Numbered from the stretch's first letter, positions 55,344 through 64,000 are shown. The stretch: 64,000 bases of DNA from Luteimonas chenhongjianii (GCF_002327105.1 NZ_CP023406.1:868001-932000); one strand, 5' to 3'. Numbers and translations: made by a program. The notes: generated by a model from the letters alone, not told the origin.

Positions 55344-58300
55344 TCAGAAGCTGTAGCGCGCGCCGAACATGTAACGCGGACCGGTCTGGGTGGCGAACCG
55401 CAGCTGGTTGGTGTGCCGCGCGTGCGTGCGGTACGTCTCGTCGGTCAGGTTGATCGCCTCGGCATGCAGCGAGAACTGCGGCGTGACCTGGTAGCTGATG
55501 TTGAGGTCGAGCTGGCCATAGGCTTCGGTGTAGTTCGGGTTCGGACCCTGGCCACCGATGCCCGACAGGAACTCGTCGCGCCAGTTGTAGGCCGCACGCA
55601 CCTGCCACTTGTTCTTGTCGTAGAACGCGACAACGTTGGCCGAATCGCTCAGCCCGATCATCGGGTACTGGTCGCCGAGGCTGAGGTTGTCGAAGGTCAG
55701 ACCCGAATCGACGATGGTGTAGTTTGCCGCTACGCCGAAACCGCTCTCTCCGAACATGTGCTGGACGTTGAACTCCCAGCCGTCAAGCGAATCGGAGCGC
55801 TGGTTGGCCGGCGTGTTGATGTCGAAACCGGCGATCGGATCGGTCGGCAGACCGACGATGCTGCCGGTGCGCTCGCCGTTGGCGTTGATGCCGGTATAGG
55901 TGACGCCCGGATCGCCGGCGTGGTTGATGAAGATGTAGTTGCGGATGCAGACCAGATCGGACGTTCCGCAGCCATTGGCGACGGCGTCGTTCCAGTACGC
56001 CCCGCCCACCGGCGTGTGGAGGTTGAACGGCGTGTCGCGGACGATGGTGTTGCTGATGAAGTTCGAGATGTTCTTGCGGAACCAGCCGACCGACACGTAG
56101 CTGGCCTCGCCGTAGTACCACTCGAACGACAGGTCGAAGTTGCTGGACTTGAGCGGCTCGAGCGCCGGATTGCCCTGCGAGCCGTCACCGCCGTCCACGC
56201 GCACGATGTTGGCCAGGCTCAGGCCGCCCTGGATCTGCTGCCAGCCGGGGCGTCCGATGGTCTGGCTGTAGCTGCCGCGCAGGACCATGTTCTCGGCCAC
56301 TTCCAGGCTCAGGTCGAGGCTCGGCAGGAAGTGGTCGTACTTGCCGGTCTGGGAAATGAAGTCGCGCTCACCGTCGTAGACCACGTAGAGCTCGTTCGCC
56401 GAGTCCCAGCTGATGCCGTTGGCGACGCGGGCCAGCGCCTCGGACGTGACGTCGGTTTCCTCGTAGCGCACGCCGGCGGCGACGCGCAGCGGCATCGACC
56501 AGTCGAATACGGTGTTCCACTGCACGTACGCGGCCTTCGACTTCTCTTCGGTGCGCAGGTCTTCGGTGAACTCGGTCGGGGCGCGATAGAGCGCGTCATC
56601 CCCGGCGATTTCGGCCGCACGGGTACGCAGGCGGTCGAAGTCGAACATCATGAAGCGGCCGGTGAAGCGCGGATCGTCATGGCCGCGGAAGGCGTCGAAG
56701 TAACGGCCCATGTCGTCGGCGTAGAAGATGCTGTCGTCGTAGTCCGACGGATTGCCCACGCCGCCCCAGGTGTCGCGCTGCATGACGGCCGATGCGGTGC
56801 GGTTGTTGACCTCGGTCATCGACACGCCGAAATCGAGGTTGGAGTAGTTCTCGAACGTGAAGCGGCCACCAGCCTGGATCTGCTCCACTTCGGATTTGTT
56901 GTAGCTGTTCTGGAAGACCGAGCCGGTCACCACGACATCCGACGGGGAGATCTGGTCCACGCCCGGCGGCAGGCCGATCGTGAGGATCGGGAAGTCGCCG
57001 CTGTAGTCCACCGACGTGGACGCACGACGGAACGCCGCCGTGCCGAGCACGCCGGCCGAGCCGAACGGGCTGTCGGGGCGCGATTCGGCCGTGGAGTTGT
57101 GGTAGTCGAGGTACAGCTTCAGCGAATCGCTCGCATCCCACTCGACATTGAAGCCCGTGGATTCCAGCGTATTGCGGGTCGCCAGCTCCATGCCGCCCAT
57201 CGCGATGTCGGCGTAGACCGGGTTGCCGTTCTCGTCGAACGACACGTTGTCCTCGCCGTAGACGATCGGCGCGGCGATCGGGCCGTCGGCCCAGCTGCTG
57301 TCGCCGGGGCCGTAGTTGAACCACACAGACAGTTCGTTACGCTGCTGCTGCACCTTGTTCTCGGCGTAGGTGTAGTCGAGCGTGGTGCGCACGTTGTCGG
57401 TGGGCTGCCACTGGAAGGTGGCCTGGCCGTTGGTGCGCTGGCGCTGCACGCCGTTGACGCTGTAGCCGGTGTTCTGCGGACGGCCGTAGATGGTGTCCGG
57501 GCCCGGGCGATTGGTGATGCGGTCGAAGCCGGGCTCGCCGGCGACCGGCAGGCGGTTCCACGAGTCGGTGTCGTCGCCGCGGAACATCGCCCAGCCATCG
57601 GCCACCGAAGCCTGGCTGAAGCCGGAGTCACGCTCCTGGTAGCTGCCGCTCAGGGCGATGCCGAAACGGTCGTCGCCGAAGGTGTGGCTGAAGATGCCGG
57701 ACAGTTCACCGGTGATCGACTGGCCCGGATACGTGTCGGGCAGGTTGTCGACGGACGTGTCGTGCACGCCCTTGATGCCCACGTTGGCGACGGAACCGGG
57801 GTTGTCGAGCGGGCGCGCAGTCTTGACGTTGATCGTCGCGCCGATGCCACCCGTTGGAGCCGATGCGCGGCTGGTCTTGAAGACTTCGATCTCCGACACC
57901 GATTCCGATGCCAGGTTGGCGAAGTCGAAGGCGCGCGAGTTCGACGTGCCGCCGCCGCCCGGGCCGAGGTTCGAGGCCGGCATCTGGCGGCCGTTGAGCA
58001 GGACGAGGTTGAAATCCGGGCCGACGCCACGGACCGTGACCTTCGAGCCTTCGCCGCTGGAGGTGCGGTCGATCGACACGCCCGAGATGCGCTGCAGCGA
58101 TTCGGCCAGGTTGGTATCGGGGAACTTGCCGATGTCTTCGGCGACGATGCCGTCGACGATGCCCTGCGAATCGCGCTTGAGGTTCATCGAGGACGTCAGG
58201 CTGCCGCGGATACCGGTGACGGTGATCGCGTCGAGCTCGGTCGGGTCATCGGAGCTGGCGGTGGTGTAGGGCGTCGCGGTCTGGTTCTCGTCGGCGACCT

Positions 58301-58382
58301 GTGCGGCCAGCGGCGGCGCGAGGGCCAGCAGCAGGGCGGAGGTCAGAAGCCGTTTTCTGGGCGCAGTGTTGATGGTTTTCAT
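55344..58382 (-). CDS. TonB-dependent receptor (Xanthomonas/Caulobacter carbohydrate type)
   Basis: A 1012-residue outer-membrane receptor. Signal MKTINTAPRKRLLTSALLLALAPP. A TonB-box-like stretch with LDAITVTGIRGSLTSSM is followed by the plug domain (DIGKFPDTNLAESLQRISGVSIDR, VRGVGPDFNLVLLNGRQMP) and a 22-strand barrel ending TGPRYMFGARYSF. The plug wording FPDTNLAESLQRI is characteristic of the TonB-dependent receptor subfamily of xanthomonads and caulobacters that imports plant or marine glycans. It is expected to take up beta-glucan oligosaccharides. A GGAGGGG ribosome binding site is seven bases before the ATG at 58382. Operator palindrome about 100 bases upstream. Confidence 0.95.
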   Translation of the reverse strand: MKTINTAPRKRLLTSALLLALAPPLAAQVADENQTATPYTTASSDDPTELDAITVTGIRGSLTSSMNLKRDSQGIVDGIVAEDIGKFPDTNLAESLQRISGVSIDRTSSGEGSKVTVRGVGPDFNLVLLNGRQMPASNLGPGGGGTSNSRAFDFANLASESVSEIEVFKTSRASAPTGGIGATINVKTARPLDNPGSVANVGIKGVHDTSVDNLPDTYPGQSITGELSGIFSHTFGDDRFGIALSGSYQERDSGFSQASVADGWAMFRGDDTDSWNRLPVAGEPGFDRITNRPGPDTIYGRPQNTGYSVNGVQRQRTNGQATFQWQPTDNVRTTLDYTYAENKVQQQRNELSVWFNYGPGDSSWADGPIAAPIVYGEDNVSFDENGNPVYADIAMGGMELATRNTLESTGFNVEWDASDSLKLYLDYHNSTAESRPDSPFGSAGVLGTAAFRRASTSVDYSGDFPILTIGLPPGVDQISPSDVVVTGSVFQNSYNKSEVEQIQAGGRFTFENYSNLDFGVSMTEVNNRTASAVMQRDTWGGVGNPSDYDDSIFYADDMGRYFDAFRGHDDPRFTGRFMMFDFDRLRTRAAEIAGDDALYRAPTEFTEDLRTEEKSKAAYVQWNTVFDWSMPLRVAAGVRYEETDVTSEALARVANGISWDSANELYVVYDGERDFISQTGKYDHFLPSLDLSLEVAENMVLRGSYSQTIGRPGWQQIQGGLSLANIVRVDGGDGSQGNPALEPLKSSNFDLSFEWYYGEASYVSVGWFRKNISNFISNTIVRDTPFNLHTPVGGAYWNDAVANGCGTSDLVCIRNYIFINHAGDPGVTYTGINANGERTGSIVGLPTDPIAGFDINTPANQRSDSLDGWEFNVQHMFGESGFGVAANYTIVDSGLTFDNLSLGDQYPMIGLSDSANVVAFYDKNKWQVRAAYNWRDEFLSGIGGQGPNPNYTEAYGQLDLNISYQVTPQFSLHAEAINLTDETYRTHARHTNQLRFATQTGPRYMFGARYSF

Positions 58383-58751
58383 GGATTTCCCCTCCCAAGG
58401 AATTCTCATGTGGTTTTAAAGATGGACCCGTCGTCCACAGTGCGGACGCGCCGAGGCAGCGGAATTGGAAGTCAGGTTGACAGCGTTGTCAATGAAACGG
58501 CGACTCGCCATTGCAAGTGCGCGGAACCTTGAGGAAATACGCTTGCGCTTGTTGCGCTGCAGCAGATATTGGCGAGTGCGATGCGCGGTTGCGCACTGCA
58601 TCTCGCCGTCGAAACACGACGTCCTGGAGGCGGGACCCCGCTTTTTTGCGGGGTTCGAGAGCCCGCGAGCCCGGATGCGGTCCGGCGGATGCGGGCCAAC
58701 GACTGCGTCCACGCTCCCGCGCTGGGGCATCACCGGGACCGCAGGGCTGCG
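58383..58751. other. Intergenic region upstream of the TonB-dependent receptor
   Basis: A 369-base gene-free region between two same-strand genes. It holds the receptor's operator at 58477-58492 and a 7-bp hairpin ACCCCGC / GCGGGGT with a six-T loop at 58635-58654. Beyond the operator and hairpin no other structure is evident. Confidence 0.5.
58477..58492. promoter_or_regulatory. LacI-type operator upstream of the TonB-dependent receptor
   Basis: TTGACAGCGTTGTCAA, six-base half-sites TTGACA and TGTCAA with core GCGT. It lies about 95 bases upstream of the receptor start, the likely promoter region. The 14-base core is identical to the site at 50850-50863. Confidence 0.8.
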
Positions 58752-60062
58752 TCAGTGCATCGCCCCGGAGCGCGACACGACTGCGCTGCCGCCGACCGGC
58801 GTCGAACCGTGCAGGCGCGAACCGCGCAGGCCGTACCAGATGATGTAGACGTAGCAGACCAGCGGCACGACGAACGCCAGCTGGATGCCGATGCGATCGG
58901 CCAGTGCACCCTGGGCCAGCGGGATCACCGCGCCGCCGACGATCGCCATCACCAGCAGGCTGGAGGCCTTGCTGGTCAGCGTGCCGAGGCGTTCGATCGC
59001 GGTGGTGAAGATGGTCGGGAACATGATCGAGTTGAACAGGCCGATCGCCAGTGCGCTCCACATCGCGACGCTGCCCGTGGTGGTCATCGTCGTCACCAGC
59101 AGCACGCAGACCATCGCGCCGGCGAAGCCGAGCAGGCGACGCGCGTCGATGCGGGTCATCAATGCTGCGCCGATGAAGCGGCCGACCATCGCGCCGCCCC
59201 AGTAGAAGGCCAGGAACCGCGACGCCTCCGCTTCGCTCAGGCCGCCGATCGAAGGCTCGGCCATGTAGTTGATCAGGAAGCTGCCGATCGCGACCTCGGC
59301 GCCGACATAGCAGAAGATGCCGAGCACGCCCCAGCGCAGGTGCGGCTGGCGCAGTGCTTCGAGATAGGTGTGGTAGACGGCGGGGCCGGCCTCCGTGGCG
59401 TCGCGCAGGCTGGGGATGCGCATCAGCAGCACGAAAACCGCGAGCAGCAGCAGGGCGCCCGACAGCATCAGATAGGGCATCTCGACCGAGCGCGCCTCGG
59501 CGGCGCGGTAGGCCATCTGCTCGGCGGCGCCCATCGCCGCGATCTCGTCGGCGCCCAGCACCGCGCCGACCAGGATCAGCGGGCCGATCAGCAGCGGGAA
59601 TACCGTGGTGCCGAGCGAGTTCAGCGCCTGCGCGAGATTCAGCCGGCTGTGCGAGGTTTCCGGTCGGCCCAGCAGGCTGATGTAGGGATTGGCGGCGACC
59701 TGCAGCAGCGTGATGCCGCTGGCGAGCACGAACAGCGCGGTCAGGAACACCGGATAGGACGGCATGCGCGCGGCCGGATAGAACAGCGCCGCGCCGACCG
59801 CGGCGACCACGAGCCCCATGACGATGCCCGCCTTGTATCCCACGCGCGCGACCAGCGCGCCCGCCGGCATCGACATCAGGAAGTACGCGCCGAAGAACGT
59901 GAACTGGATCAGCATCGTCTGCGTGTAGTTCATCGAGAACACGGCTTTGAGATGCGGGATCAGCACGTCGTTGAGGCTGGTCAGGCCGCCCCAGGTGAAG
60001 AAGATGAGGCTGACGACCGCGATCGCGGCCGGCTTCGAAAGCGTCGAGGACTGTGCGTTCAT
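58752..60062 (-). CDS. Glucose/galactose-type MFS transporter (FucP/GluP family)
   Basis: A 436-residue 12-helix sugar:H+ symporter. The first helix carries IFFTWGGLTSLNDVLIPHLK, characteristic of the glucose/galactose and fucose transporter group; ANPYISLLGRPETSHSRLNLAQALNSLG and the second-half FLAFYWGGAMVGRFIGAAL are also conserved. It moves monosaccharide, probably the glucose released by GH3, across the inner membrane. Start at MNAQSSTLSKPAA (60062) preferred; an ATG at 60113 would add 17 residues. The operator is about 98 bases upstream. Confidence 0.92.
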   Translation of the reverse strand: MNAQSSTLSKPAAIAVVSLIFFTWGGLTSLNDVLIPHLKAVFSMNYTQTMLIQFTFFGAYFLMSMPAGALVARVGYKAGIVMGLVVAAVGAALFYPAARMPSYPVFLTALFVLASGITLLQVAANPYISLLGRPETSHSRLNLAQALNSLGTTVFPLLIGPLILVGAVLGADEIAAMGAAEQMAYRAAEARSVEMPYLMLSGALLLLAVFVLLMRIPSLRDATEAGPAVYHTYLEALRQPHLRWGVLGIFCYVGAEVAIGSFLINYMAEPSIGGLSEAEASRFLAFYWGGAMVGRFIGAALMTRIDARRLLGFAGAMVCVLLVTTMTTTGSVAMWSALAIGLFNSIMFPTIFTTAIERLGTLTSKASSLLVMAIVGGAVIPLAQGALADRIGIQLAFVVPLVCYVYIIWYGLRGSRLHGSTPVGGSAVVSRSGAMH

Positions 60063-60159
60063 GCGTAGCGACCGGCTTGGGCGGAGATCTGTCGATGCAT
60101 CTTGTGTCCTCAAGGACGGCAGACCCGAGCGGTCCAGGGGCGGACTTGTAAGCGACGCA

Positions 60160-60173
60160 TGACAACGCTGTCA
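60160..60173. promoter_or_regulatory. LacI-type operator upstream of the MFS transporter
   Basis: TGACAACGCTGTCA, the reverse-complement core version of the other two sites. It lies between the transporter and the divergent UPF0114 gene (start 60347), nearer the transporter. Together the three sites define a regulon of receptor, transporter and hydrolase. Confidence 0.78.
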
Positions 60174-60346
60174 ACGCGAAATCGCAATCGCGCGGCGACG
60201 GTCCAGCCATCGGCGACATGGCGCAACGCTGCGGTCCGCGGGTGTTGCAGCGCAGCACGTCGCGGCGCTACCGTATCGCGGCATTCATCGCGGTCGGCAA
60301 GGCGCTGAGCCGTCGCTCCCCCGCGCGTCCCCAAGGAATCTGCCCC

Positions 60347-60994
60347 ATGTCGATCGCCCCGAACCCGCCGCGCCAGGCGCCGCTGACCTACATCATCTTC
60401 GGTTCGCGCTGGCTGCAGCTGCCGCTCTATCTCGGATTGATCGTCGCCCAGTGCGTGTACGTGTTCCTGTTCGTCAAGGAACTCACCCACCTGGTCCAGG
60501 ACGCCAACACGCTGACCGAACAGGGGATCATGCTGCTGGTGCTGGGGCTCATCGACGTGGTGATGATCTCCAACCTGCTGGTGATGGTGATCGTCGGTGG
60601 CTACGAGACTTTCGTCTCGCGCCTGGGGCTGCAGAACCATCCCGACCAGCCCGAGTGGCTGAGCCACGTCAACGCCAGCGTGCTGAAGGTCAAGCTGGCG
60701 ATGGCGATCATCGGCATTTCGTCGATCCACCTGCTGAAGACCTTCATCGCCGCGGGCGAGGTGGGCCTGCCGGTCTGCGGTTCGGGCGACTTCATCGCCG
60801 CATCGGTCGCCCATGCCCAGGCGATTGCCGGCGGCCTGTCGCTGGCGGCGCCGGTGTGCACCAAGGTCACCGCGGCGGGCGTGATGTGGCAGACGATCAT
60901 CCACGGCGGTTTCATCCTGTCGGCGATCGGCATCGCCTACACCGACCGGTTGATGACCGGCAGCACCGCCAAGCGCGAGCACGTGGCCCACTGA
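60347..60994 (+). CDS. UPF0114 family membrane protein
   Basis: A 215-residue integral membrane protein of the UPF0114/TIGR00645 family (E. coli YqhA). Family blocks: [45 protein letters not shown] and [15 protein letters not shown]. Three to four helices. Function is not established. An AAGGAA ribosome binding site precedes the ATG at 60347. It diverges from the transporter gene, with the operator palindrome closer to the latter. Confidence 0.9.
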   Translation: MSIAPNPPRQAPLTYIIFGSRWLQLPLYLGLIVAQCVYVFLFVKELTHLVQDANTLTEQGIMLLVLGLIDVVMISNLLVMVIVGGYETFVSRLGLQNHPDQPEWLSHVNASVLKVKLAMAIIGISSIHLLKTFIAAGEVGLPVCGSGDFIAASVAHAQAIAGGLSLAAPVCTKVTAAGVMWQTIIHGGFILSAIGIAYTDRLMTGSTAKREHVAH

Positions 60995-61041
60995 CCGGCG
61001 GGGTCTCATCCCGTTAGACGGTGCACGCGTAGAATGCGGCG

Positions 61042-63222
61042 ATGGATGTTTCGCATTTGCTCGACGGGCTGAACCCGGCCCAGCGCCAGGCGGTTTCCGC
61101 GCCCGATTCCCACTATCTCGTGCTCGCCGGCGCCGGCAGCGGCAAGACCCGCGTGCTGACGCATCGCATCGCCTGGCTGAACGAGGTGGTCGGCGTGCCT
61201 GCGCACGGCATCTTCGCGGTGACCTTCACCAACAAGGCCGCGGCGGAGATGCGCCATCGGGTCGATGCGCAACTGCGTCATGGCGCGCGCGGGGCGTGGA
61301 TCGGCACCTTCCATGGCCTGGCCCATCGCCTGCTGCGCCTGCACTGGCAGGACGCGAAGCTGCCCGAGGGCTTCCAGATTCTCGACAGCGACGACCAGCT
61401 GCGCCTGGTCAAGCGCGTGGTCCAGCAGCTTGAGCTCGACGATGCGCGCTTCCCGCCGCGTCAGATCGCCTGGTGGATCAACGCCCAGAAGGACGAGGGA
61501 CGGCGGCCGCAGCACATCCAGGATGGCGCCGACGAGTGGTCGGACGTCATGCGCAAGGCGTATGCGCTCTACCAGGAGCGTTGCGACCGGGCGGGTCTGG
61601 TCGACTTTGCCGAAATCCTGCTGCGCGCGCACGAACTGCTGCGCGACACGCCGGCGCTGCTGGCGCACTACCGCCAGCGTTTCGGCCACCTGCTGGTCGA
61701 CGAGTTCCAGGACACCAATGCCATCCAGTACGCCTTCATCCGCGTGCTGGCCGGCGACACCGGCAAGGTGTTCGTCGTCGGCGACGACGACCAGGCGATC
61801 TATGGCTGGCGCGGCGCCAAGGTCGAGAACGTGCAGCGCTTCCTGACCGACTACCCGGGCGCCGAGACGATCCGCCTGGAACAGAACTACCGCTCCAGCG
61901 CCAACATTCTCGGGGCCGCCAATGCGGTGATCGCCCACAACCCCGAACGCCTCGGCAAGCAGCTGTGGACCGACAGCGGCGATGGCGACCCGATCGATCT
62001 CTACGCGGCCTACAACGAGATCGACGAAGCCCGCTATGTCGTCGAGCGCGCGCTGCAATGGGTGCGCGACGGCGGCAGCCACGGGGAGATCGCGATTCTC
62101 TACCGCAGCAATGCGCAATCGCGCGCGCTCGAGGAACAGCTGGTCGCCGAGCAGGTGCCATACCGCGTCTACGGCGGTGTGCGCTTCTTCGAGCGTGCCG
62201 AGATCAAGGACACGCTCGCCTACCTGCGTCTGGTCAGCAACCGCGACGACGATGCCGCGTTCGAGCGCGCGGTCAATACGCCACCGCGCGGCATCGGCGA
62301 GCGCACGCTCGACGAAGTGCGCCAGCAGGCGCGCGCGCACGGCATCCCGCTGTGGGAAGCGGCGCTGCGATGCGCACAGGGCGATGTGCTGGCCGGACGC
62401 GCACGCAATGCGCTGGCCGGCTTCGCCCAGCTCATCGACCAGCTGTCAGTGGAACTGGCCGACCTGCCGCTCAAGGACAAGATCGACCACGTGCTGGCGC
62501 GTTCCAACCTGCGCGTGCATTACGCCAACGAATCCAAGGGCAGCGCCGATTCGCGGGTCGAGAACCTCGACGAGCTGGTTTCGGTGGCCTCGCGCTTCAC
62601 CCGCGGTGACGACGAGGAAAGTGCGCAGCTGACCGAGCTCGTCGCCTTCCTCGCCTATGCCTCGCTCGAGGCCGGCGAAGGCCAGGCCCAGGCCGGCGAG
62701 GACGGCGTGCAGTTGATGACGCTGCACAGCGCCAAGGGGCTCGAGTTTCCGCTGGTCTTCCTGGTCGGCCTCGAGGAAGGCCTGTTTCCCAGCGCCCGCA
62801 CCGCCGAAGAAAGCGGCCGGCTGGAGGAAGAGCGCCGGCTGGCCTACGTGGGCATCACCCGCGCGCGGCAGAAGCTGGTGCTGACCTATGCCGAGGCGCG
62901 GCGGCTGCACGGCCAGGACATGCTCGGCATTCCGTCGCGGTTCCTGCGCGAGATTCCACCCGTGCTGCTCCACGAGGTGCGGCCCAAGCCGCAGGTCATG
63001 CGCGCCTCGTTCCCGCAGCGCCAGCGCGCCGGCTACGGGCACGCCAGCCTTGCGCCTTCGGTCGGCGTGCGCCTGGGCCAGAACGTGACCCATGCGAAGT
63101 TCGGTGCCGGCACCGTGACCGACATCGAAGGCGATGGCGCCCATGCGCGCGTGCAGGTCAATTTCGACGAGGCCGGCAGCAAGTGGCTGGTGCTGGCTTA
63201 CGCGAACCTGCAACCGGCCTGA
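61042..63222 (+). CDS. uvrD: DNA helicase II
   Basis: A 726-residue superfamily 1 helicase for nucleotide-excision and mismatch repair. Motifs in order: Q motif LNPAQRQAV, Walker A GAGSGKTR (Lys35), Ia TFTNKAAAEM, Walker B LLVDEFQDTN, III DDDQAIYGWRGA, IV EQNYRSS, V LMTLHSAKGLEF and VI VGITRARQKLVL. The C-terminal Tudor-like domain (VTHAKFGAGTVTDIEGDG) that distinguishes UvrD from Rep is present. Length is typical. It starts about 50 bases after the UPF0114 gene. Confidence 0.96.
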   Translation: MDVSHLLDGLNPAQRQAVSAPDSHYLVLAGAGSGKTRVLTHRIAWLNEVVGVPAHGIFAVTFTNKAAAEMRHRVDAQLRHGARGAWIGTFHGLAHRLLRLHWQDAKLPEGFQILDSDDQLRLVKRVVQQLELDDARFPPRQIAWWINAQKDEGRRPQHIQDGADEWSDVMRKAYALYQERCDRAGLVDFAEILLRAHELLRDTPALLAHYRQRFGHLLVDEFQDTNAIQYAFIRVLAGDTGKVFVVGDDDQAIYGWRGAKVENVQRFLTDYPGAETIRLEQNYRSSANILGAANAVIAHNPERLGKQLWTDSGDGDPIDLYAAYNEIDEARYVVERALQWVRDGGSHGEIAILYRSNAQSRALEEQLVAEQVPYRVYGGVRFFERAEIKDTLAYLRLVSNRDDDAAFERAVNTPPRGIGERTLDEVRQQARAHGIPLWEAALRCAQGDVLAGRARNALAGFAQLIDQLSVELADLPLKDKIDHVLARSNLRVHYANESKGSADSRVENLDELVSVASRFTRGDDEESAQLTELVAFLAYASLEAGEGQAQAGEDGVQLMTLHSAKGLEFPLVFLVGLEEGLFPSARTAEESGRLEEERRLAYVGITRARQKLVLTYAEARRLHGQDMLGIPSRFLREIPPVLLHEVRPKPQVMRASFPQRQRAGYGHASLAPSVGVRLGQNVTHAKFGAGTVTDIEGDGAHARVQVNFDEAGSKWLVLAYANLQPA

Positions 63223-63245
63223 GGCCGGCGCAGGGTCGCGGGTTG

Positions 63246-63425
63246 TCAGGCCGCCGGCGGGTCCGGACGCCGTGTCCGCGAAACGGCCTTGACAATGCCG
63301 AGGCCCAAAAGCACGACCACGCCGACCGCGATCCATTGCGGCGCCAGGCCGGCGAGATAGGCACCGTAGGCGAGGCCGCCGATGAGTACCAGCATGCCTA
63401 CCAGATAGATCGAGAACGAAGACAT
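63246..63425 (-). CDS. Small two-helix membrane protein, 59 residues
   Basis: Short gene with an AGGAG ribosome binding site six bases before the ATG at 63425. It encodes MSSFSIYLVGMLVLIGGLAY as a first membrane helix, a turn (LAGLAPQ) and a second helix WIAVGVVVLLGLGIVKAV, ending in a basic, Pro-rich tail RTRRPDPPAA. The pattern and ribosome binding site are convincing though the gene is very short. Function unknown. It is convergent with uvrD, the stops lying 23 bases apart. Confidence 0.7.
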   Translation of the reverse strand: MSSFSIYLVGMLVLIGGLAYGAYLAGLAPQWIAVGVVVLLGLGIVKAVSRTRRPDPPAA

Positions 63426-63483
63426 CGGCCGCTCCTATGGAAATGACGGCGGATGCTAGCGGGGCCGATGTGAGGGCCGTCCG

Positions 63484-63497
63484 CATTCAGCTGAATG
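63484..63497. repeat. 14-bp perfect palindrome between two small genes
   Basis: CATTCAGCTGAATG is a perfect inverted repeat about 60 bases upstream of the start of the 59-residue membrane protein gene, on its promoter side. It could be a regulator site; no other copies were spotted in the window. Confidence 0.3.
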
Positions 63498-63508
63498 ATC
63501 CAACGACA

Positions 63509-63751
63509 TCATTCGCGGATTTCGAAACCCGGGTTCTCCTCCAGGGCGCCGTCGCCATCCACGACGATCCAGCGGTTGCCGCTCTTGTCGAACAGTACCG
63601 GCACCGGATCGCGGAACAACGGGCGGCGGACGAAGCGCAGTTTCCAGCCGAAGACCTCGAGGGTCGCGATCGCACTCGCCTGGGCCGGCGTAAGGCCGGC
63701 GCGAAGGGTGGCGGTGTCGGGCGGCTCAGGGCTGCGGCGTTCGCGGCTCAT
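63509..63751 (-). CDS. Hypothetical protein, 80 residues
   Basis: Starts MSRERRSPEPPDTATLRAGL and ends ENPGFEIRE. The middle LEVFGWKLRFVRRPLFRDPVPVLFD and RWIVVDGDGALEE form a plausible small beta domain; the VLFD-sGNRWIVVDGDG run resembles a short conserved protein of gamma-proteobacteria in this family, but no name can be given. ATG at 63751, ribosome binding site weak. Confidence 0.65.
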   Translation of the reverse strand: MSRERRSPEPPDTATLRAGLTPAQASAIATLEVFGWKLRFVRRPLFRDPVPVLFDKSGNRWIVVDGDGALEENPGFEIRE

Positions 63752-63931
63752 GGGGTCCTCGGGCGTCGTGACAGGCGACGGCGCGCGCCGCGCACAATCG
63801 GACATGCTACGTGAAGGGGTAATTGCGGCCAAACCGGCCGCGAGCCCGGGCTGCCGCCTTCGCAGGCGCCTTCGGCGGGCGTACGCTGGCGGCCCAGCGG
63901 CCGCGTCGAGGTCGCATCGACTGGAGATCCC

Positions 63932-64000
63932 ATGGCGCCTGCCGCTTCCGCGTTCACCCGATCGCGCCCCGTCCGCTCCCGCCATCTGCTTGCCGTGTGC
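63932..64000 (+). CDS. Start of a gene running off the right edge (possible exported protein)
   Basis: An ATG at 63932 is preceded by TGGAGATCC, a good ribosome binding site. The 23 codons read MAPAASAFTRSRPVRSRHLL and AVC, a basic stretch followed by the beginning of a hydrophobic segment, which could be a signal peptide. No family assignment possible. Confidence 0.5.
   Translation, partial: MAPAASAFTRSRPVRSRHLLAVC

Noticed and set aside
55272..58532. A 1086-codon open frame antisense to the TonB-dependent receptor
   Set aside because: Same cause: repeated V-H-R-D-G composition without protein motifs; the sense strand encodes a complete receptor.
58635..58654. Hairpin ACCCCGC-T6-GCGGGGT as terminator of the MFS transporter gene
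   Set aside because: The T run is in the loop and on the strand opposite to the transporter; there is no U tract after the stem in the right direction.

Overview
The window is about 64 kb of very GC-rich bacterial chromosome, best explained as a member of the Lysobacteraceae/Xanthomonadaceae (Lysobacter- or Luteimonas-like). The evidence is a xanthomonadin-type aryl-polyene pigment cluster that includes a XanB2-like chorismatase, a long TonB-dependent receptor in a carbohydrate-utilisation locus, the density of secreted peptidases, and the codon bias. Coding density is high. I see no tRNA, rRNA, CRISPR array, insertion sequence, prophage or integration site.

Region by region: (1) 1-6.1 kb holds the first codons of a gene running off the left edge, a SAM methyltransferase broken by frameshifts, a beta-lactamase-fold hydrolase behind an outer-membrane channel, a short hypothetical protein, an NTF2-like protein and a PHB-depolymerase-type esterase. 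(2) 6.4-12.6 kb is a tightly coupled stressosome operon: RsbR, RsbS, RsbT, an ATPase-phosphatase fusion, a histidine kinase and a hybrid kinase with two receiver domains, followed by a GAF-like protein. (3) 12.7-19.9 kb carries relatives of general-stress proteins (a PPOX-fold GSP26-like protein, a YdaD/YghA-type SDR, a CsbD-like protein), two related small membrane proteins, a COG2521-like methyltransferase, an outer-membrane barrel, a YcaQ/AlkX-like glycosylase and a transglutaminase. (4) 19.9-26 kb has a cysteine-cluster protein, aroE, a large secreted S8 protease with a clear terminator, and hemB.

(5) 26.1-41.3 kb is the aryl-polyene cluster in four transcription blocks. On the minus strand are a flavin enzyme and xanB2. 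On the plus strand is a long overlapping run: acyl carrier protein, membrane protein, acyltransferase, dehydratase, LpxL-like acyltransferase, LolA-like protein, MMPL exporter and second dehydratase. A ketoreductase and a lipoprotein follow on the plus strand. On the minus strand again are ketosynthase, chain-length factor, glycosyltransferase and a second flavin enzyme. Chorismate gives the hydroxybenzoate starter; KS/CLF, KR and dehydratases build the polyene on the carrier protein; acyltransferases, LolA and MMPL are expected to attach it to a lipid and move it outward. Both flavin enzymes carry the WxWxIP halogenase motif, matching the halogenated aryl ring known for xanthomonadins. No aryl-AMP ligase or thioesterase is present in the window.

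(6) 41.4-48 kb has a DUF218 protein, a DUF885 metallopeptidase-like protein, a dipeptidyl-peptidase-like S9 enzyme coupled to a Coa1-like gene interrupted by one amber codon, a lipoprotein and a glutathione transferase. (7) 48.2-60.3 kb is a carbohydrate-utilisation locus: a GH3 beta-glucosidase, a divergent LacI-family regulator, a TonB-dependent receptor followed by SapC, cupin-like and tryptophan-halogenase-like genes, and a glucose/galactose-type MFS transporter. A palindrome TGACANCGNTGTCA occurs upstream of the GH3/LacI, receptor and transporter genes and is the likely LacI operator. (8) 60.3-64 kb has a UPF0114 membrane protein, uvrD, two small proteins and the start of a gene at the right edge.
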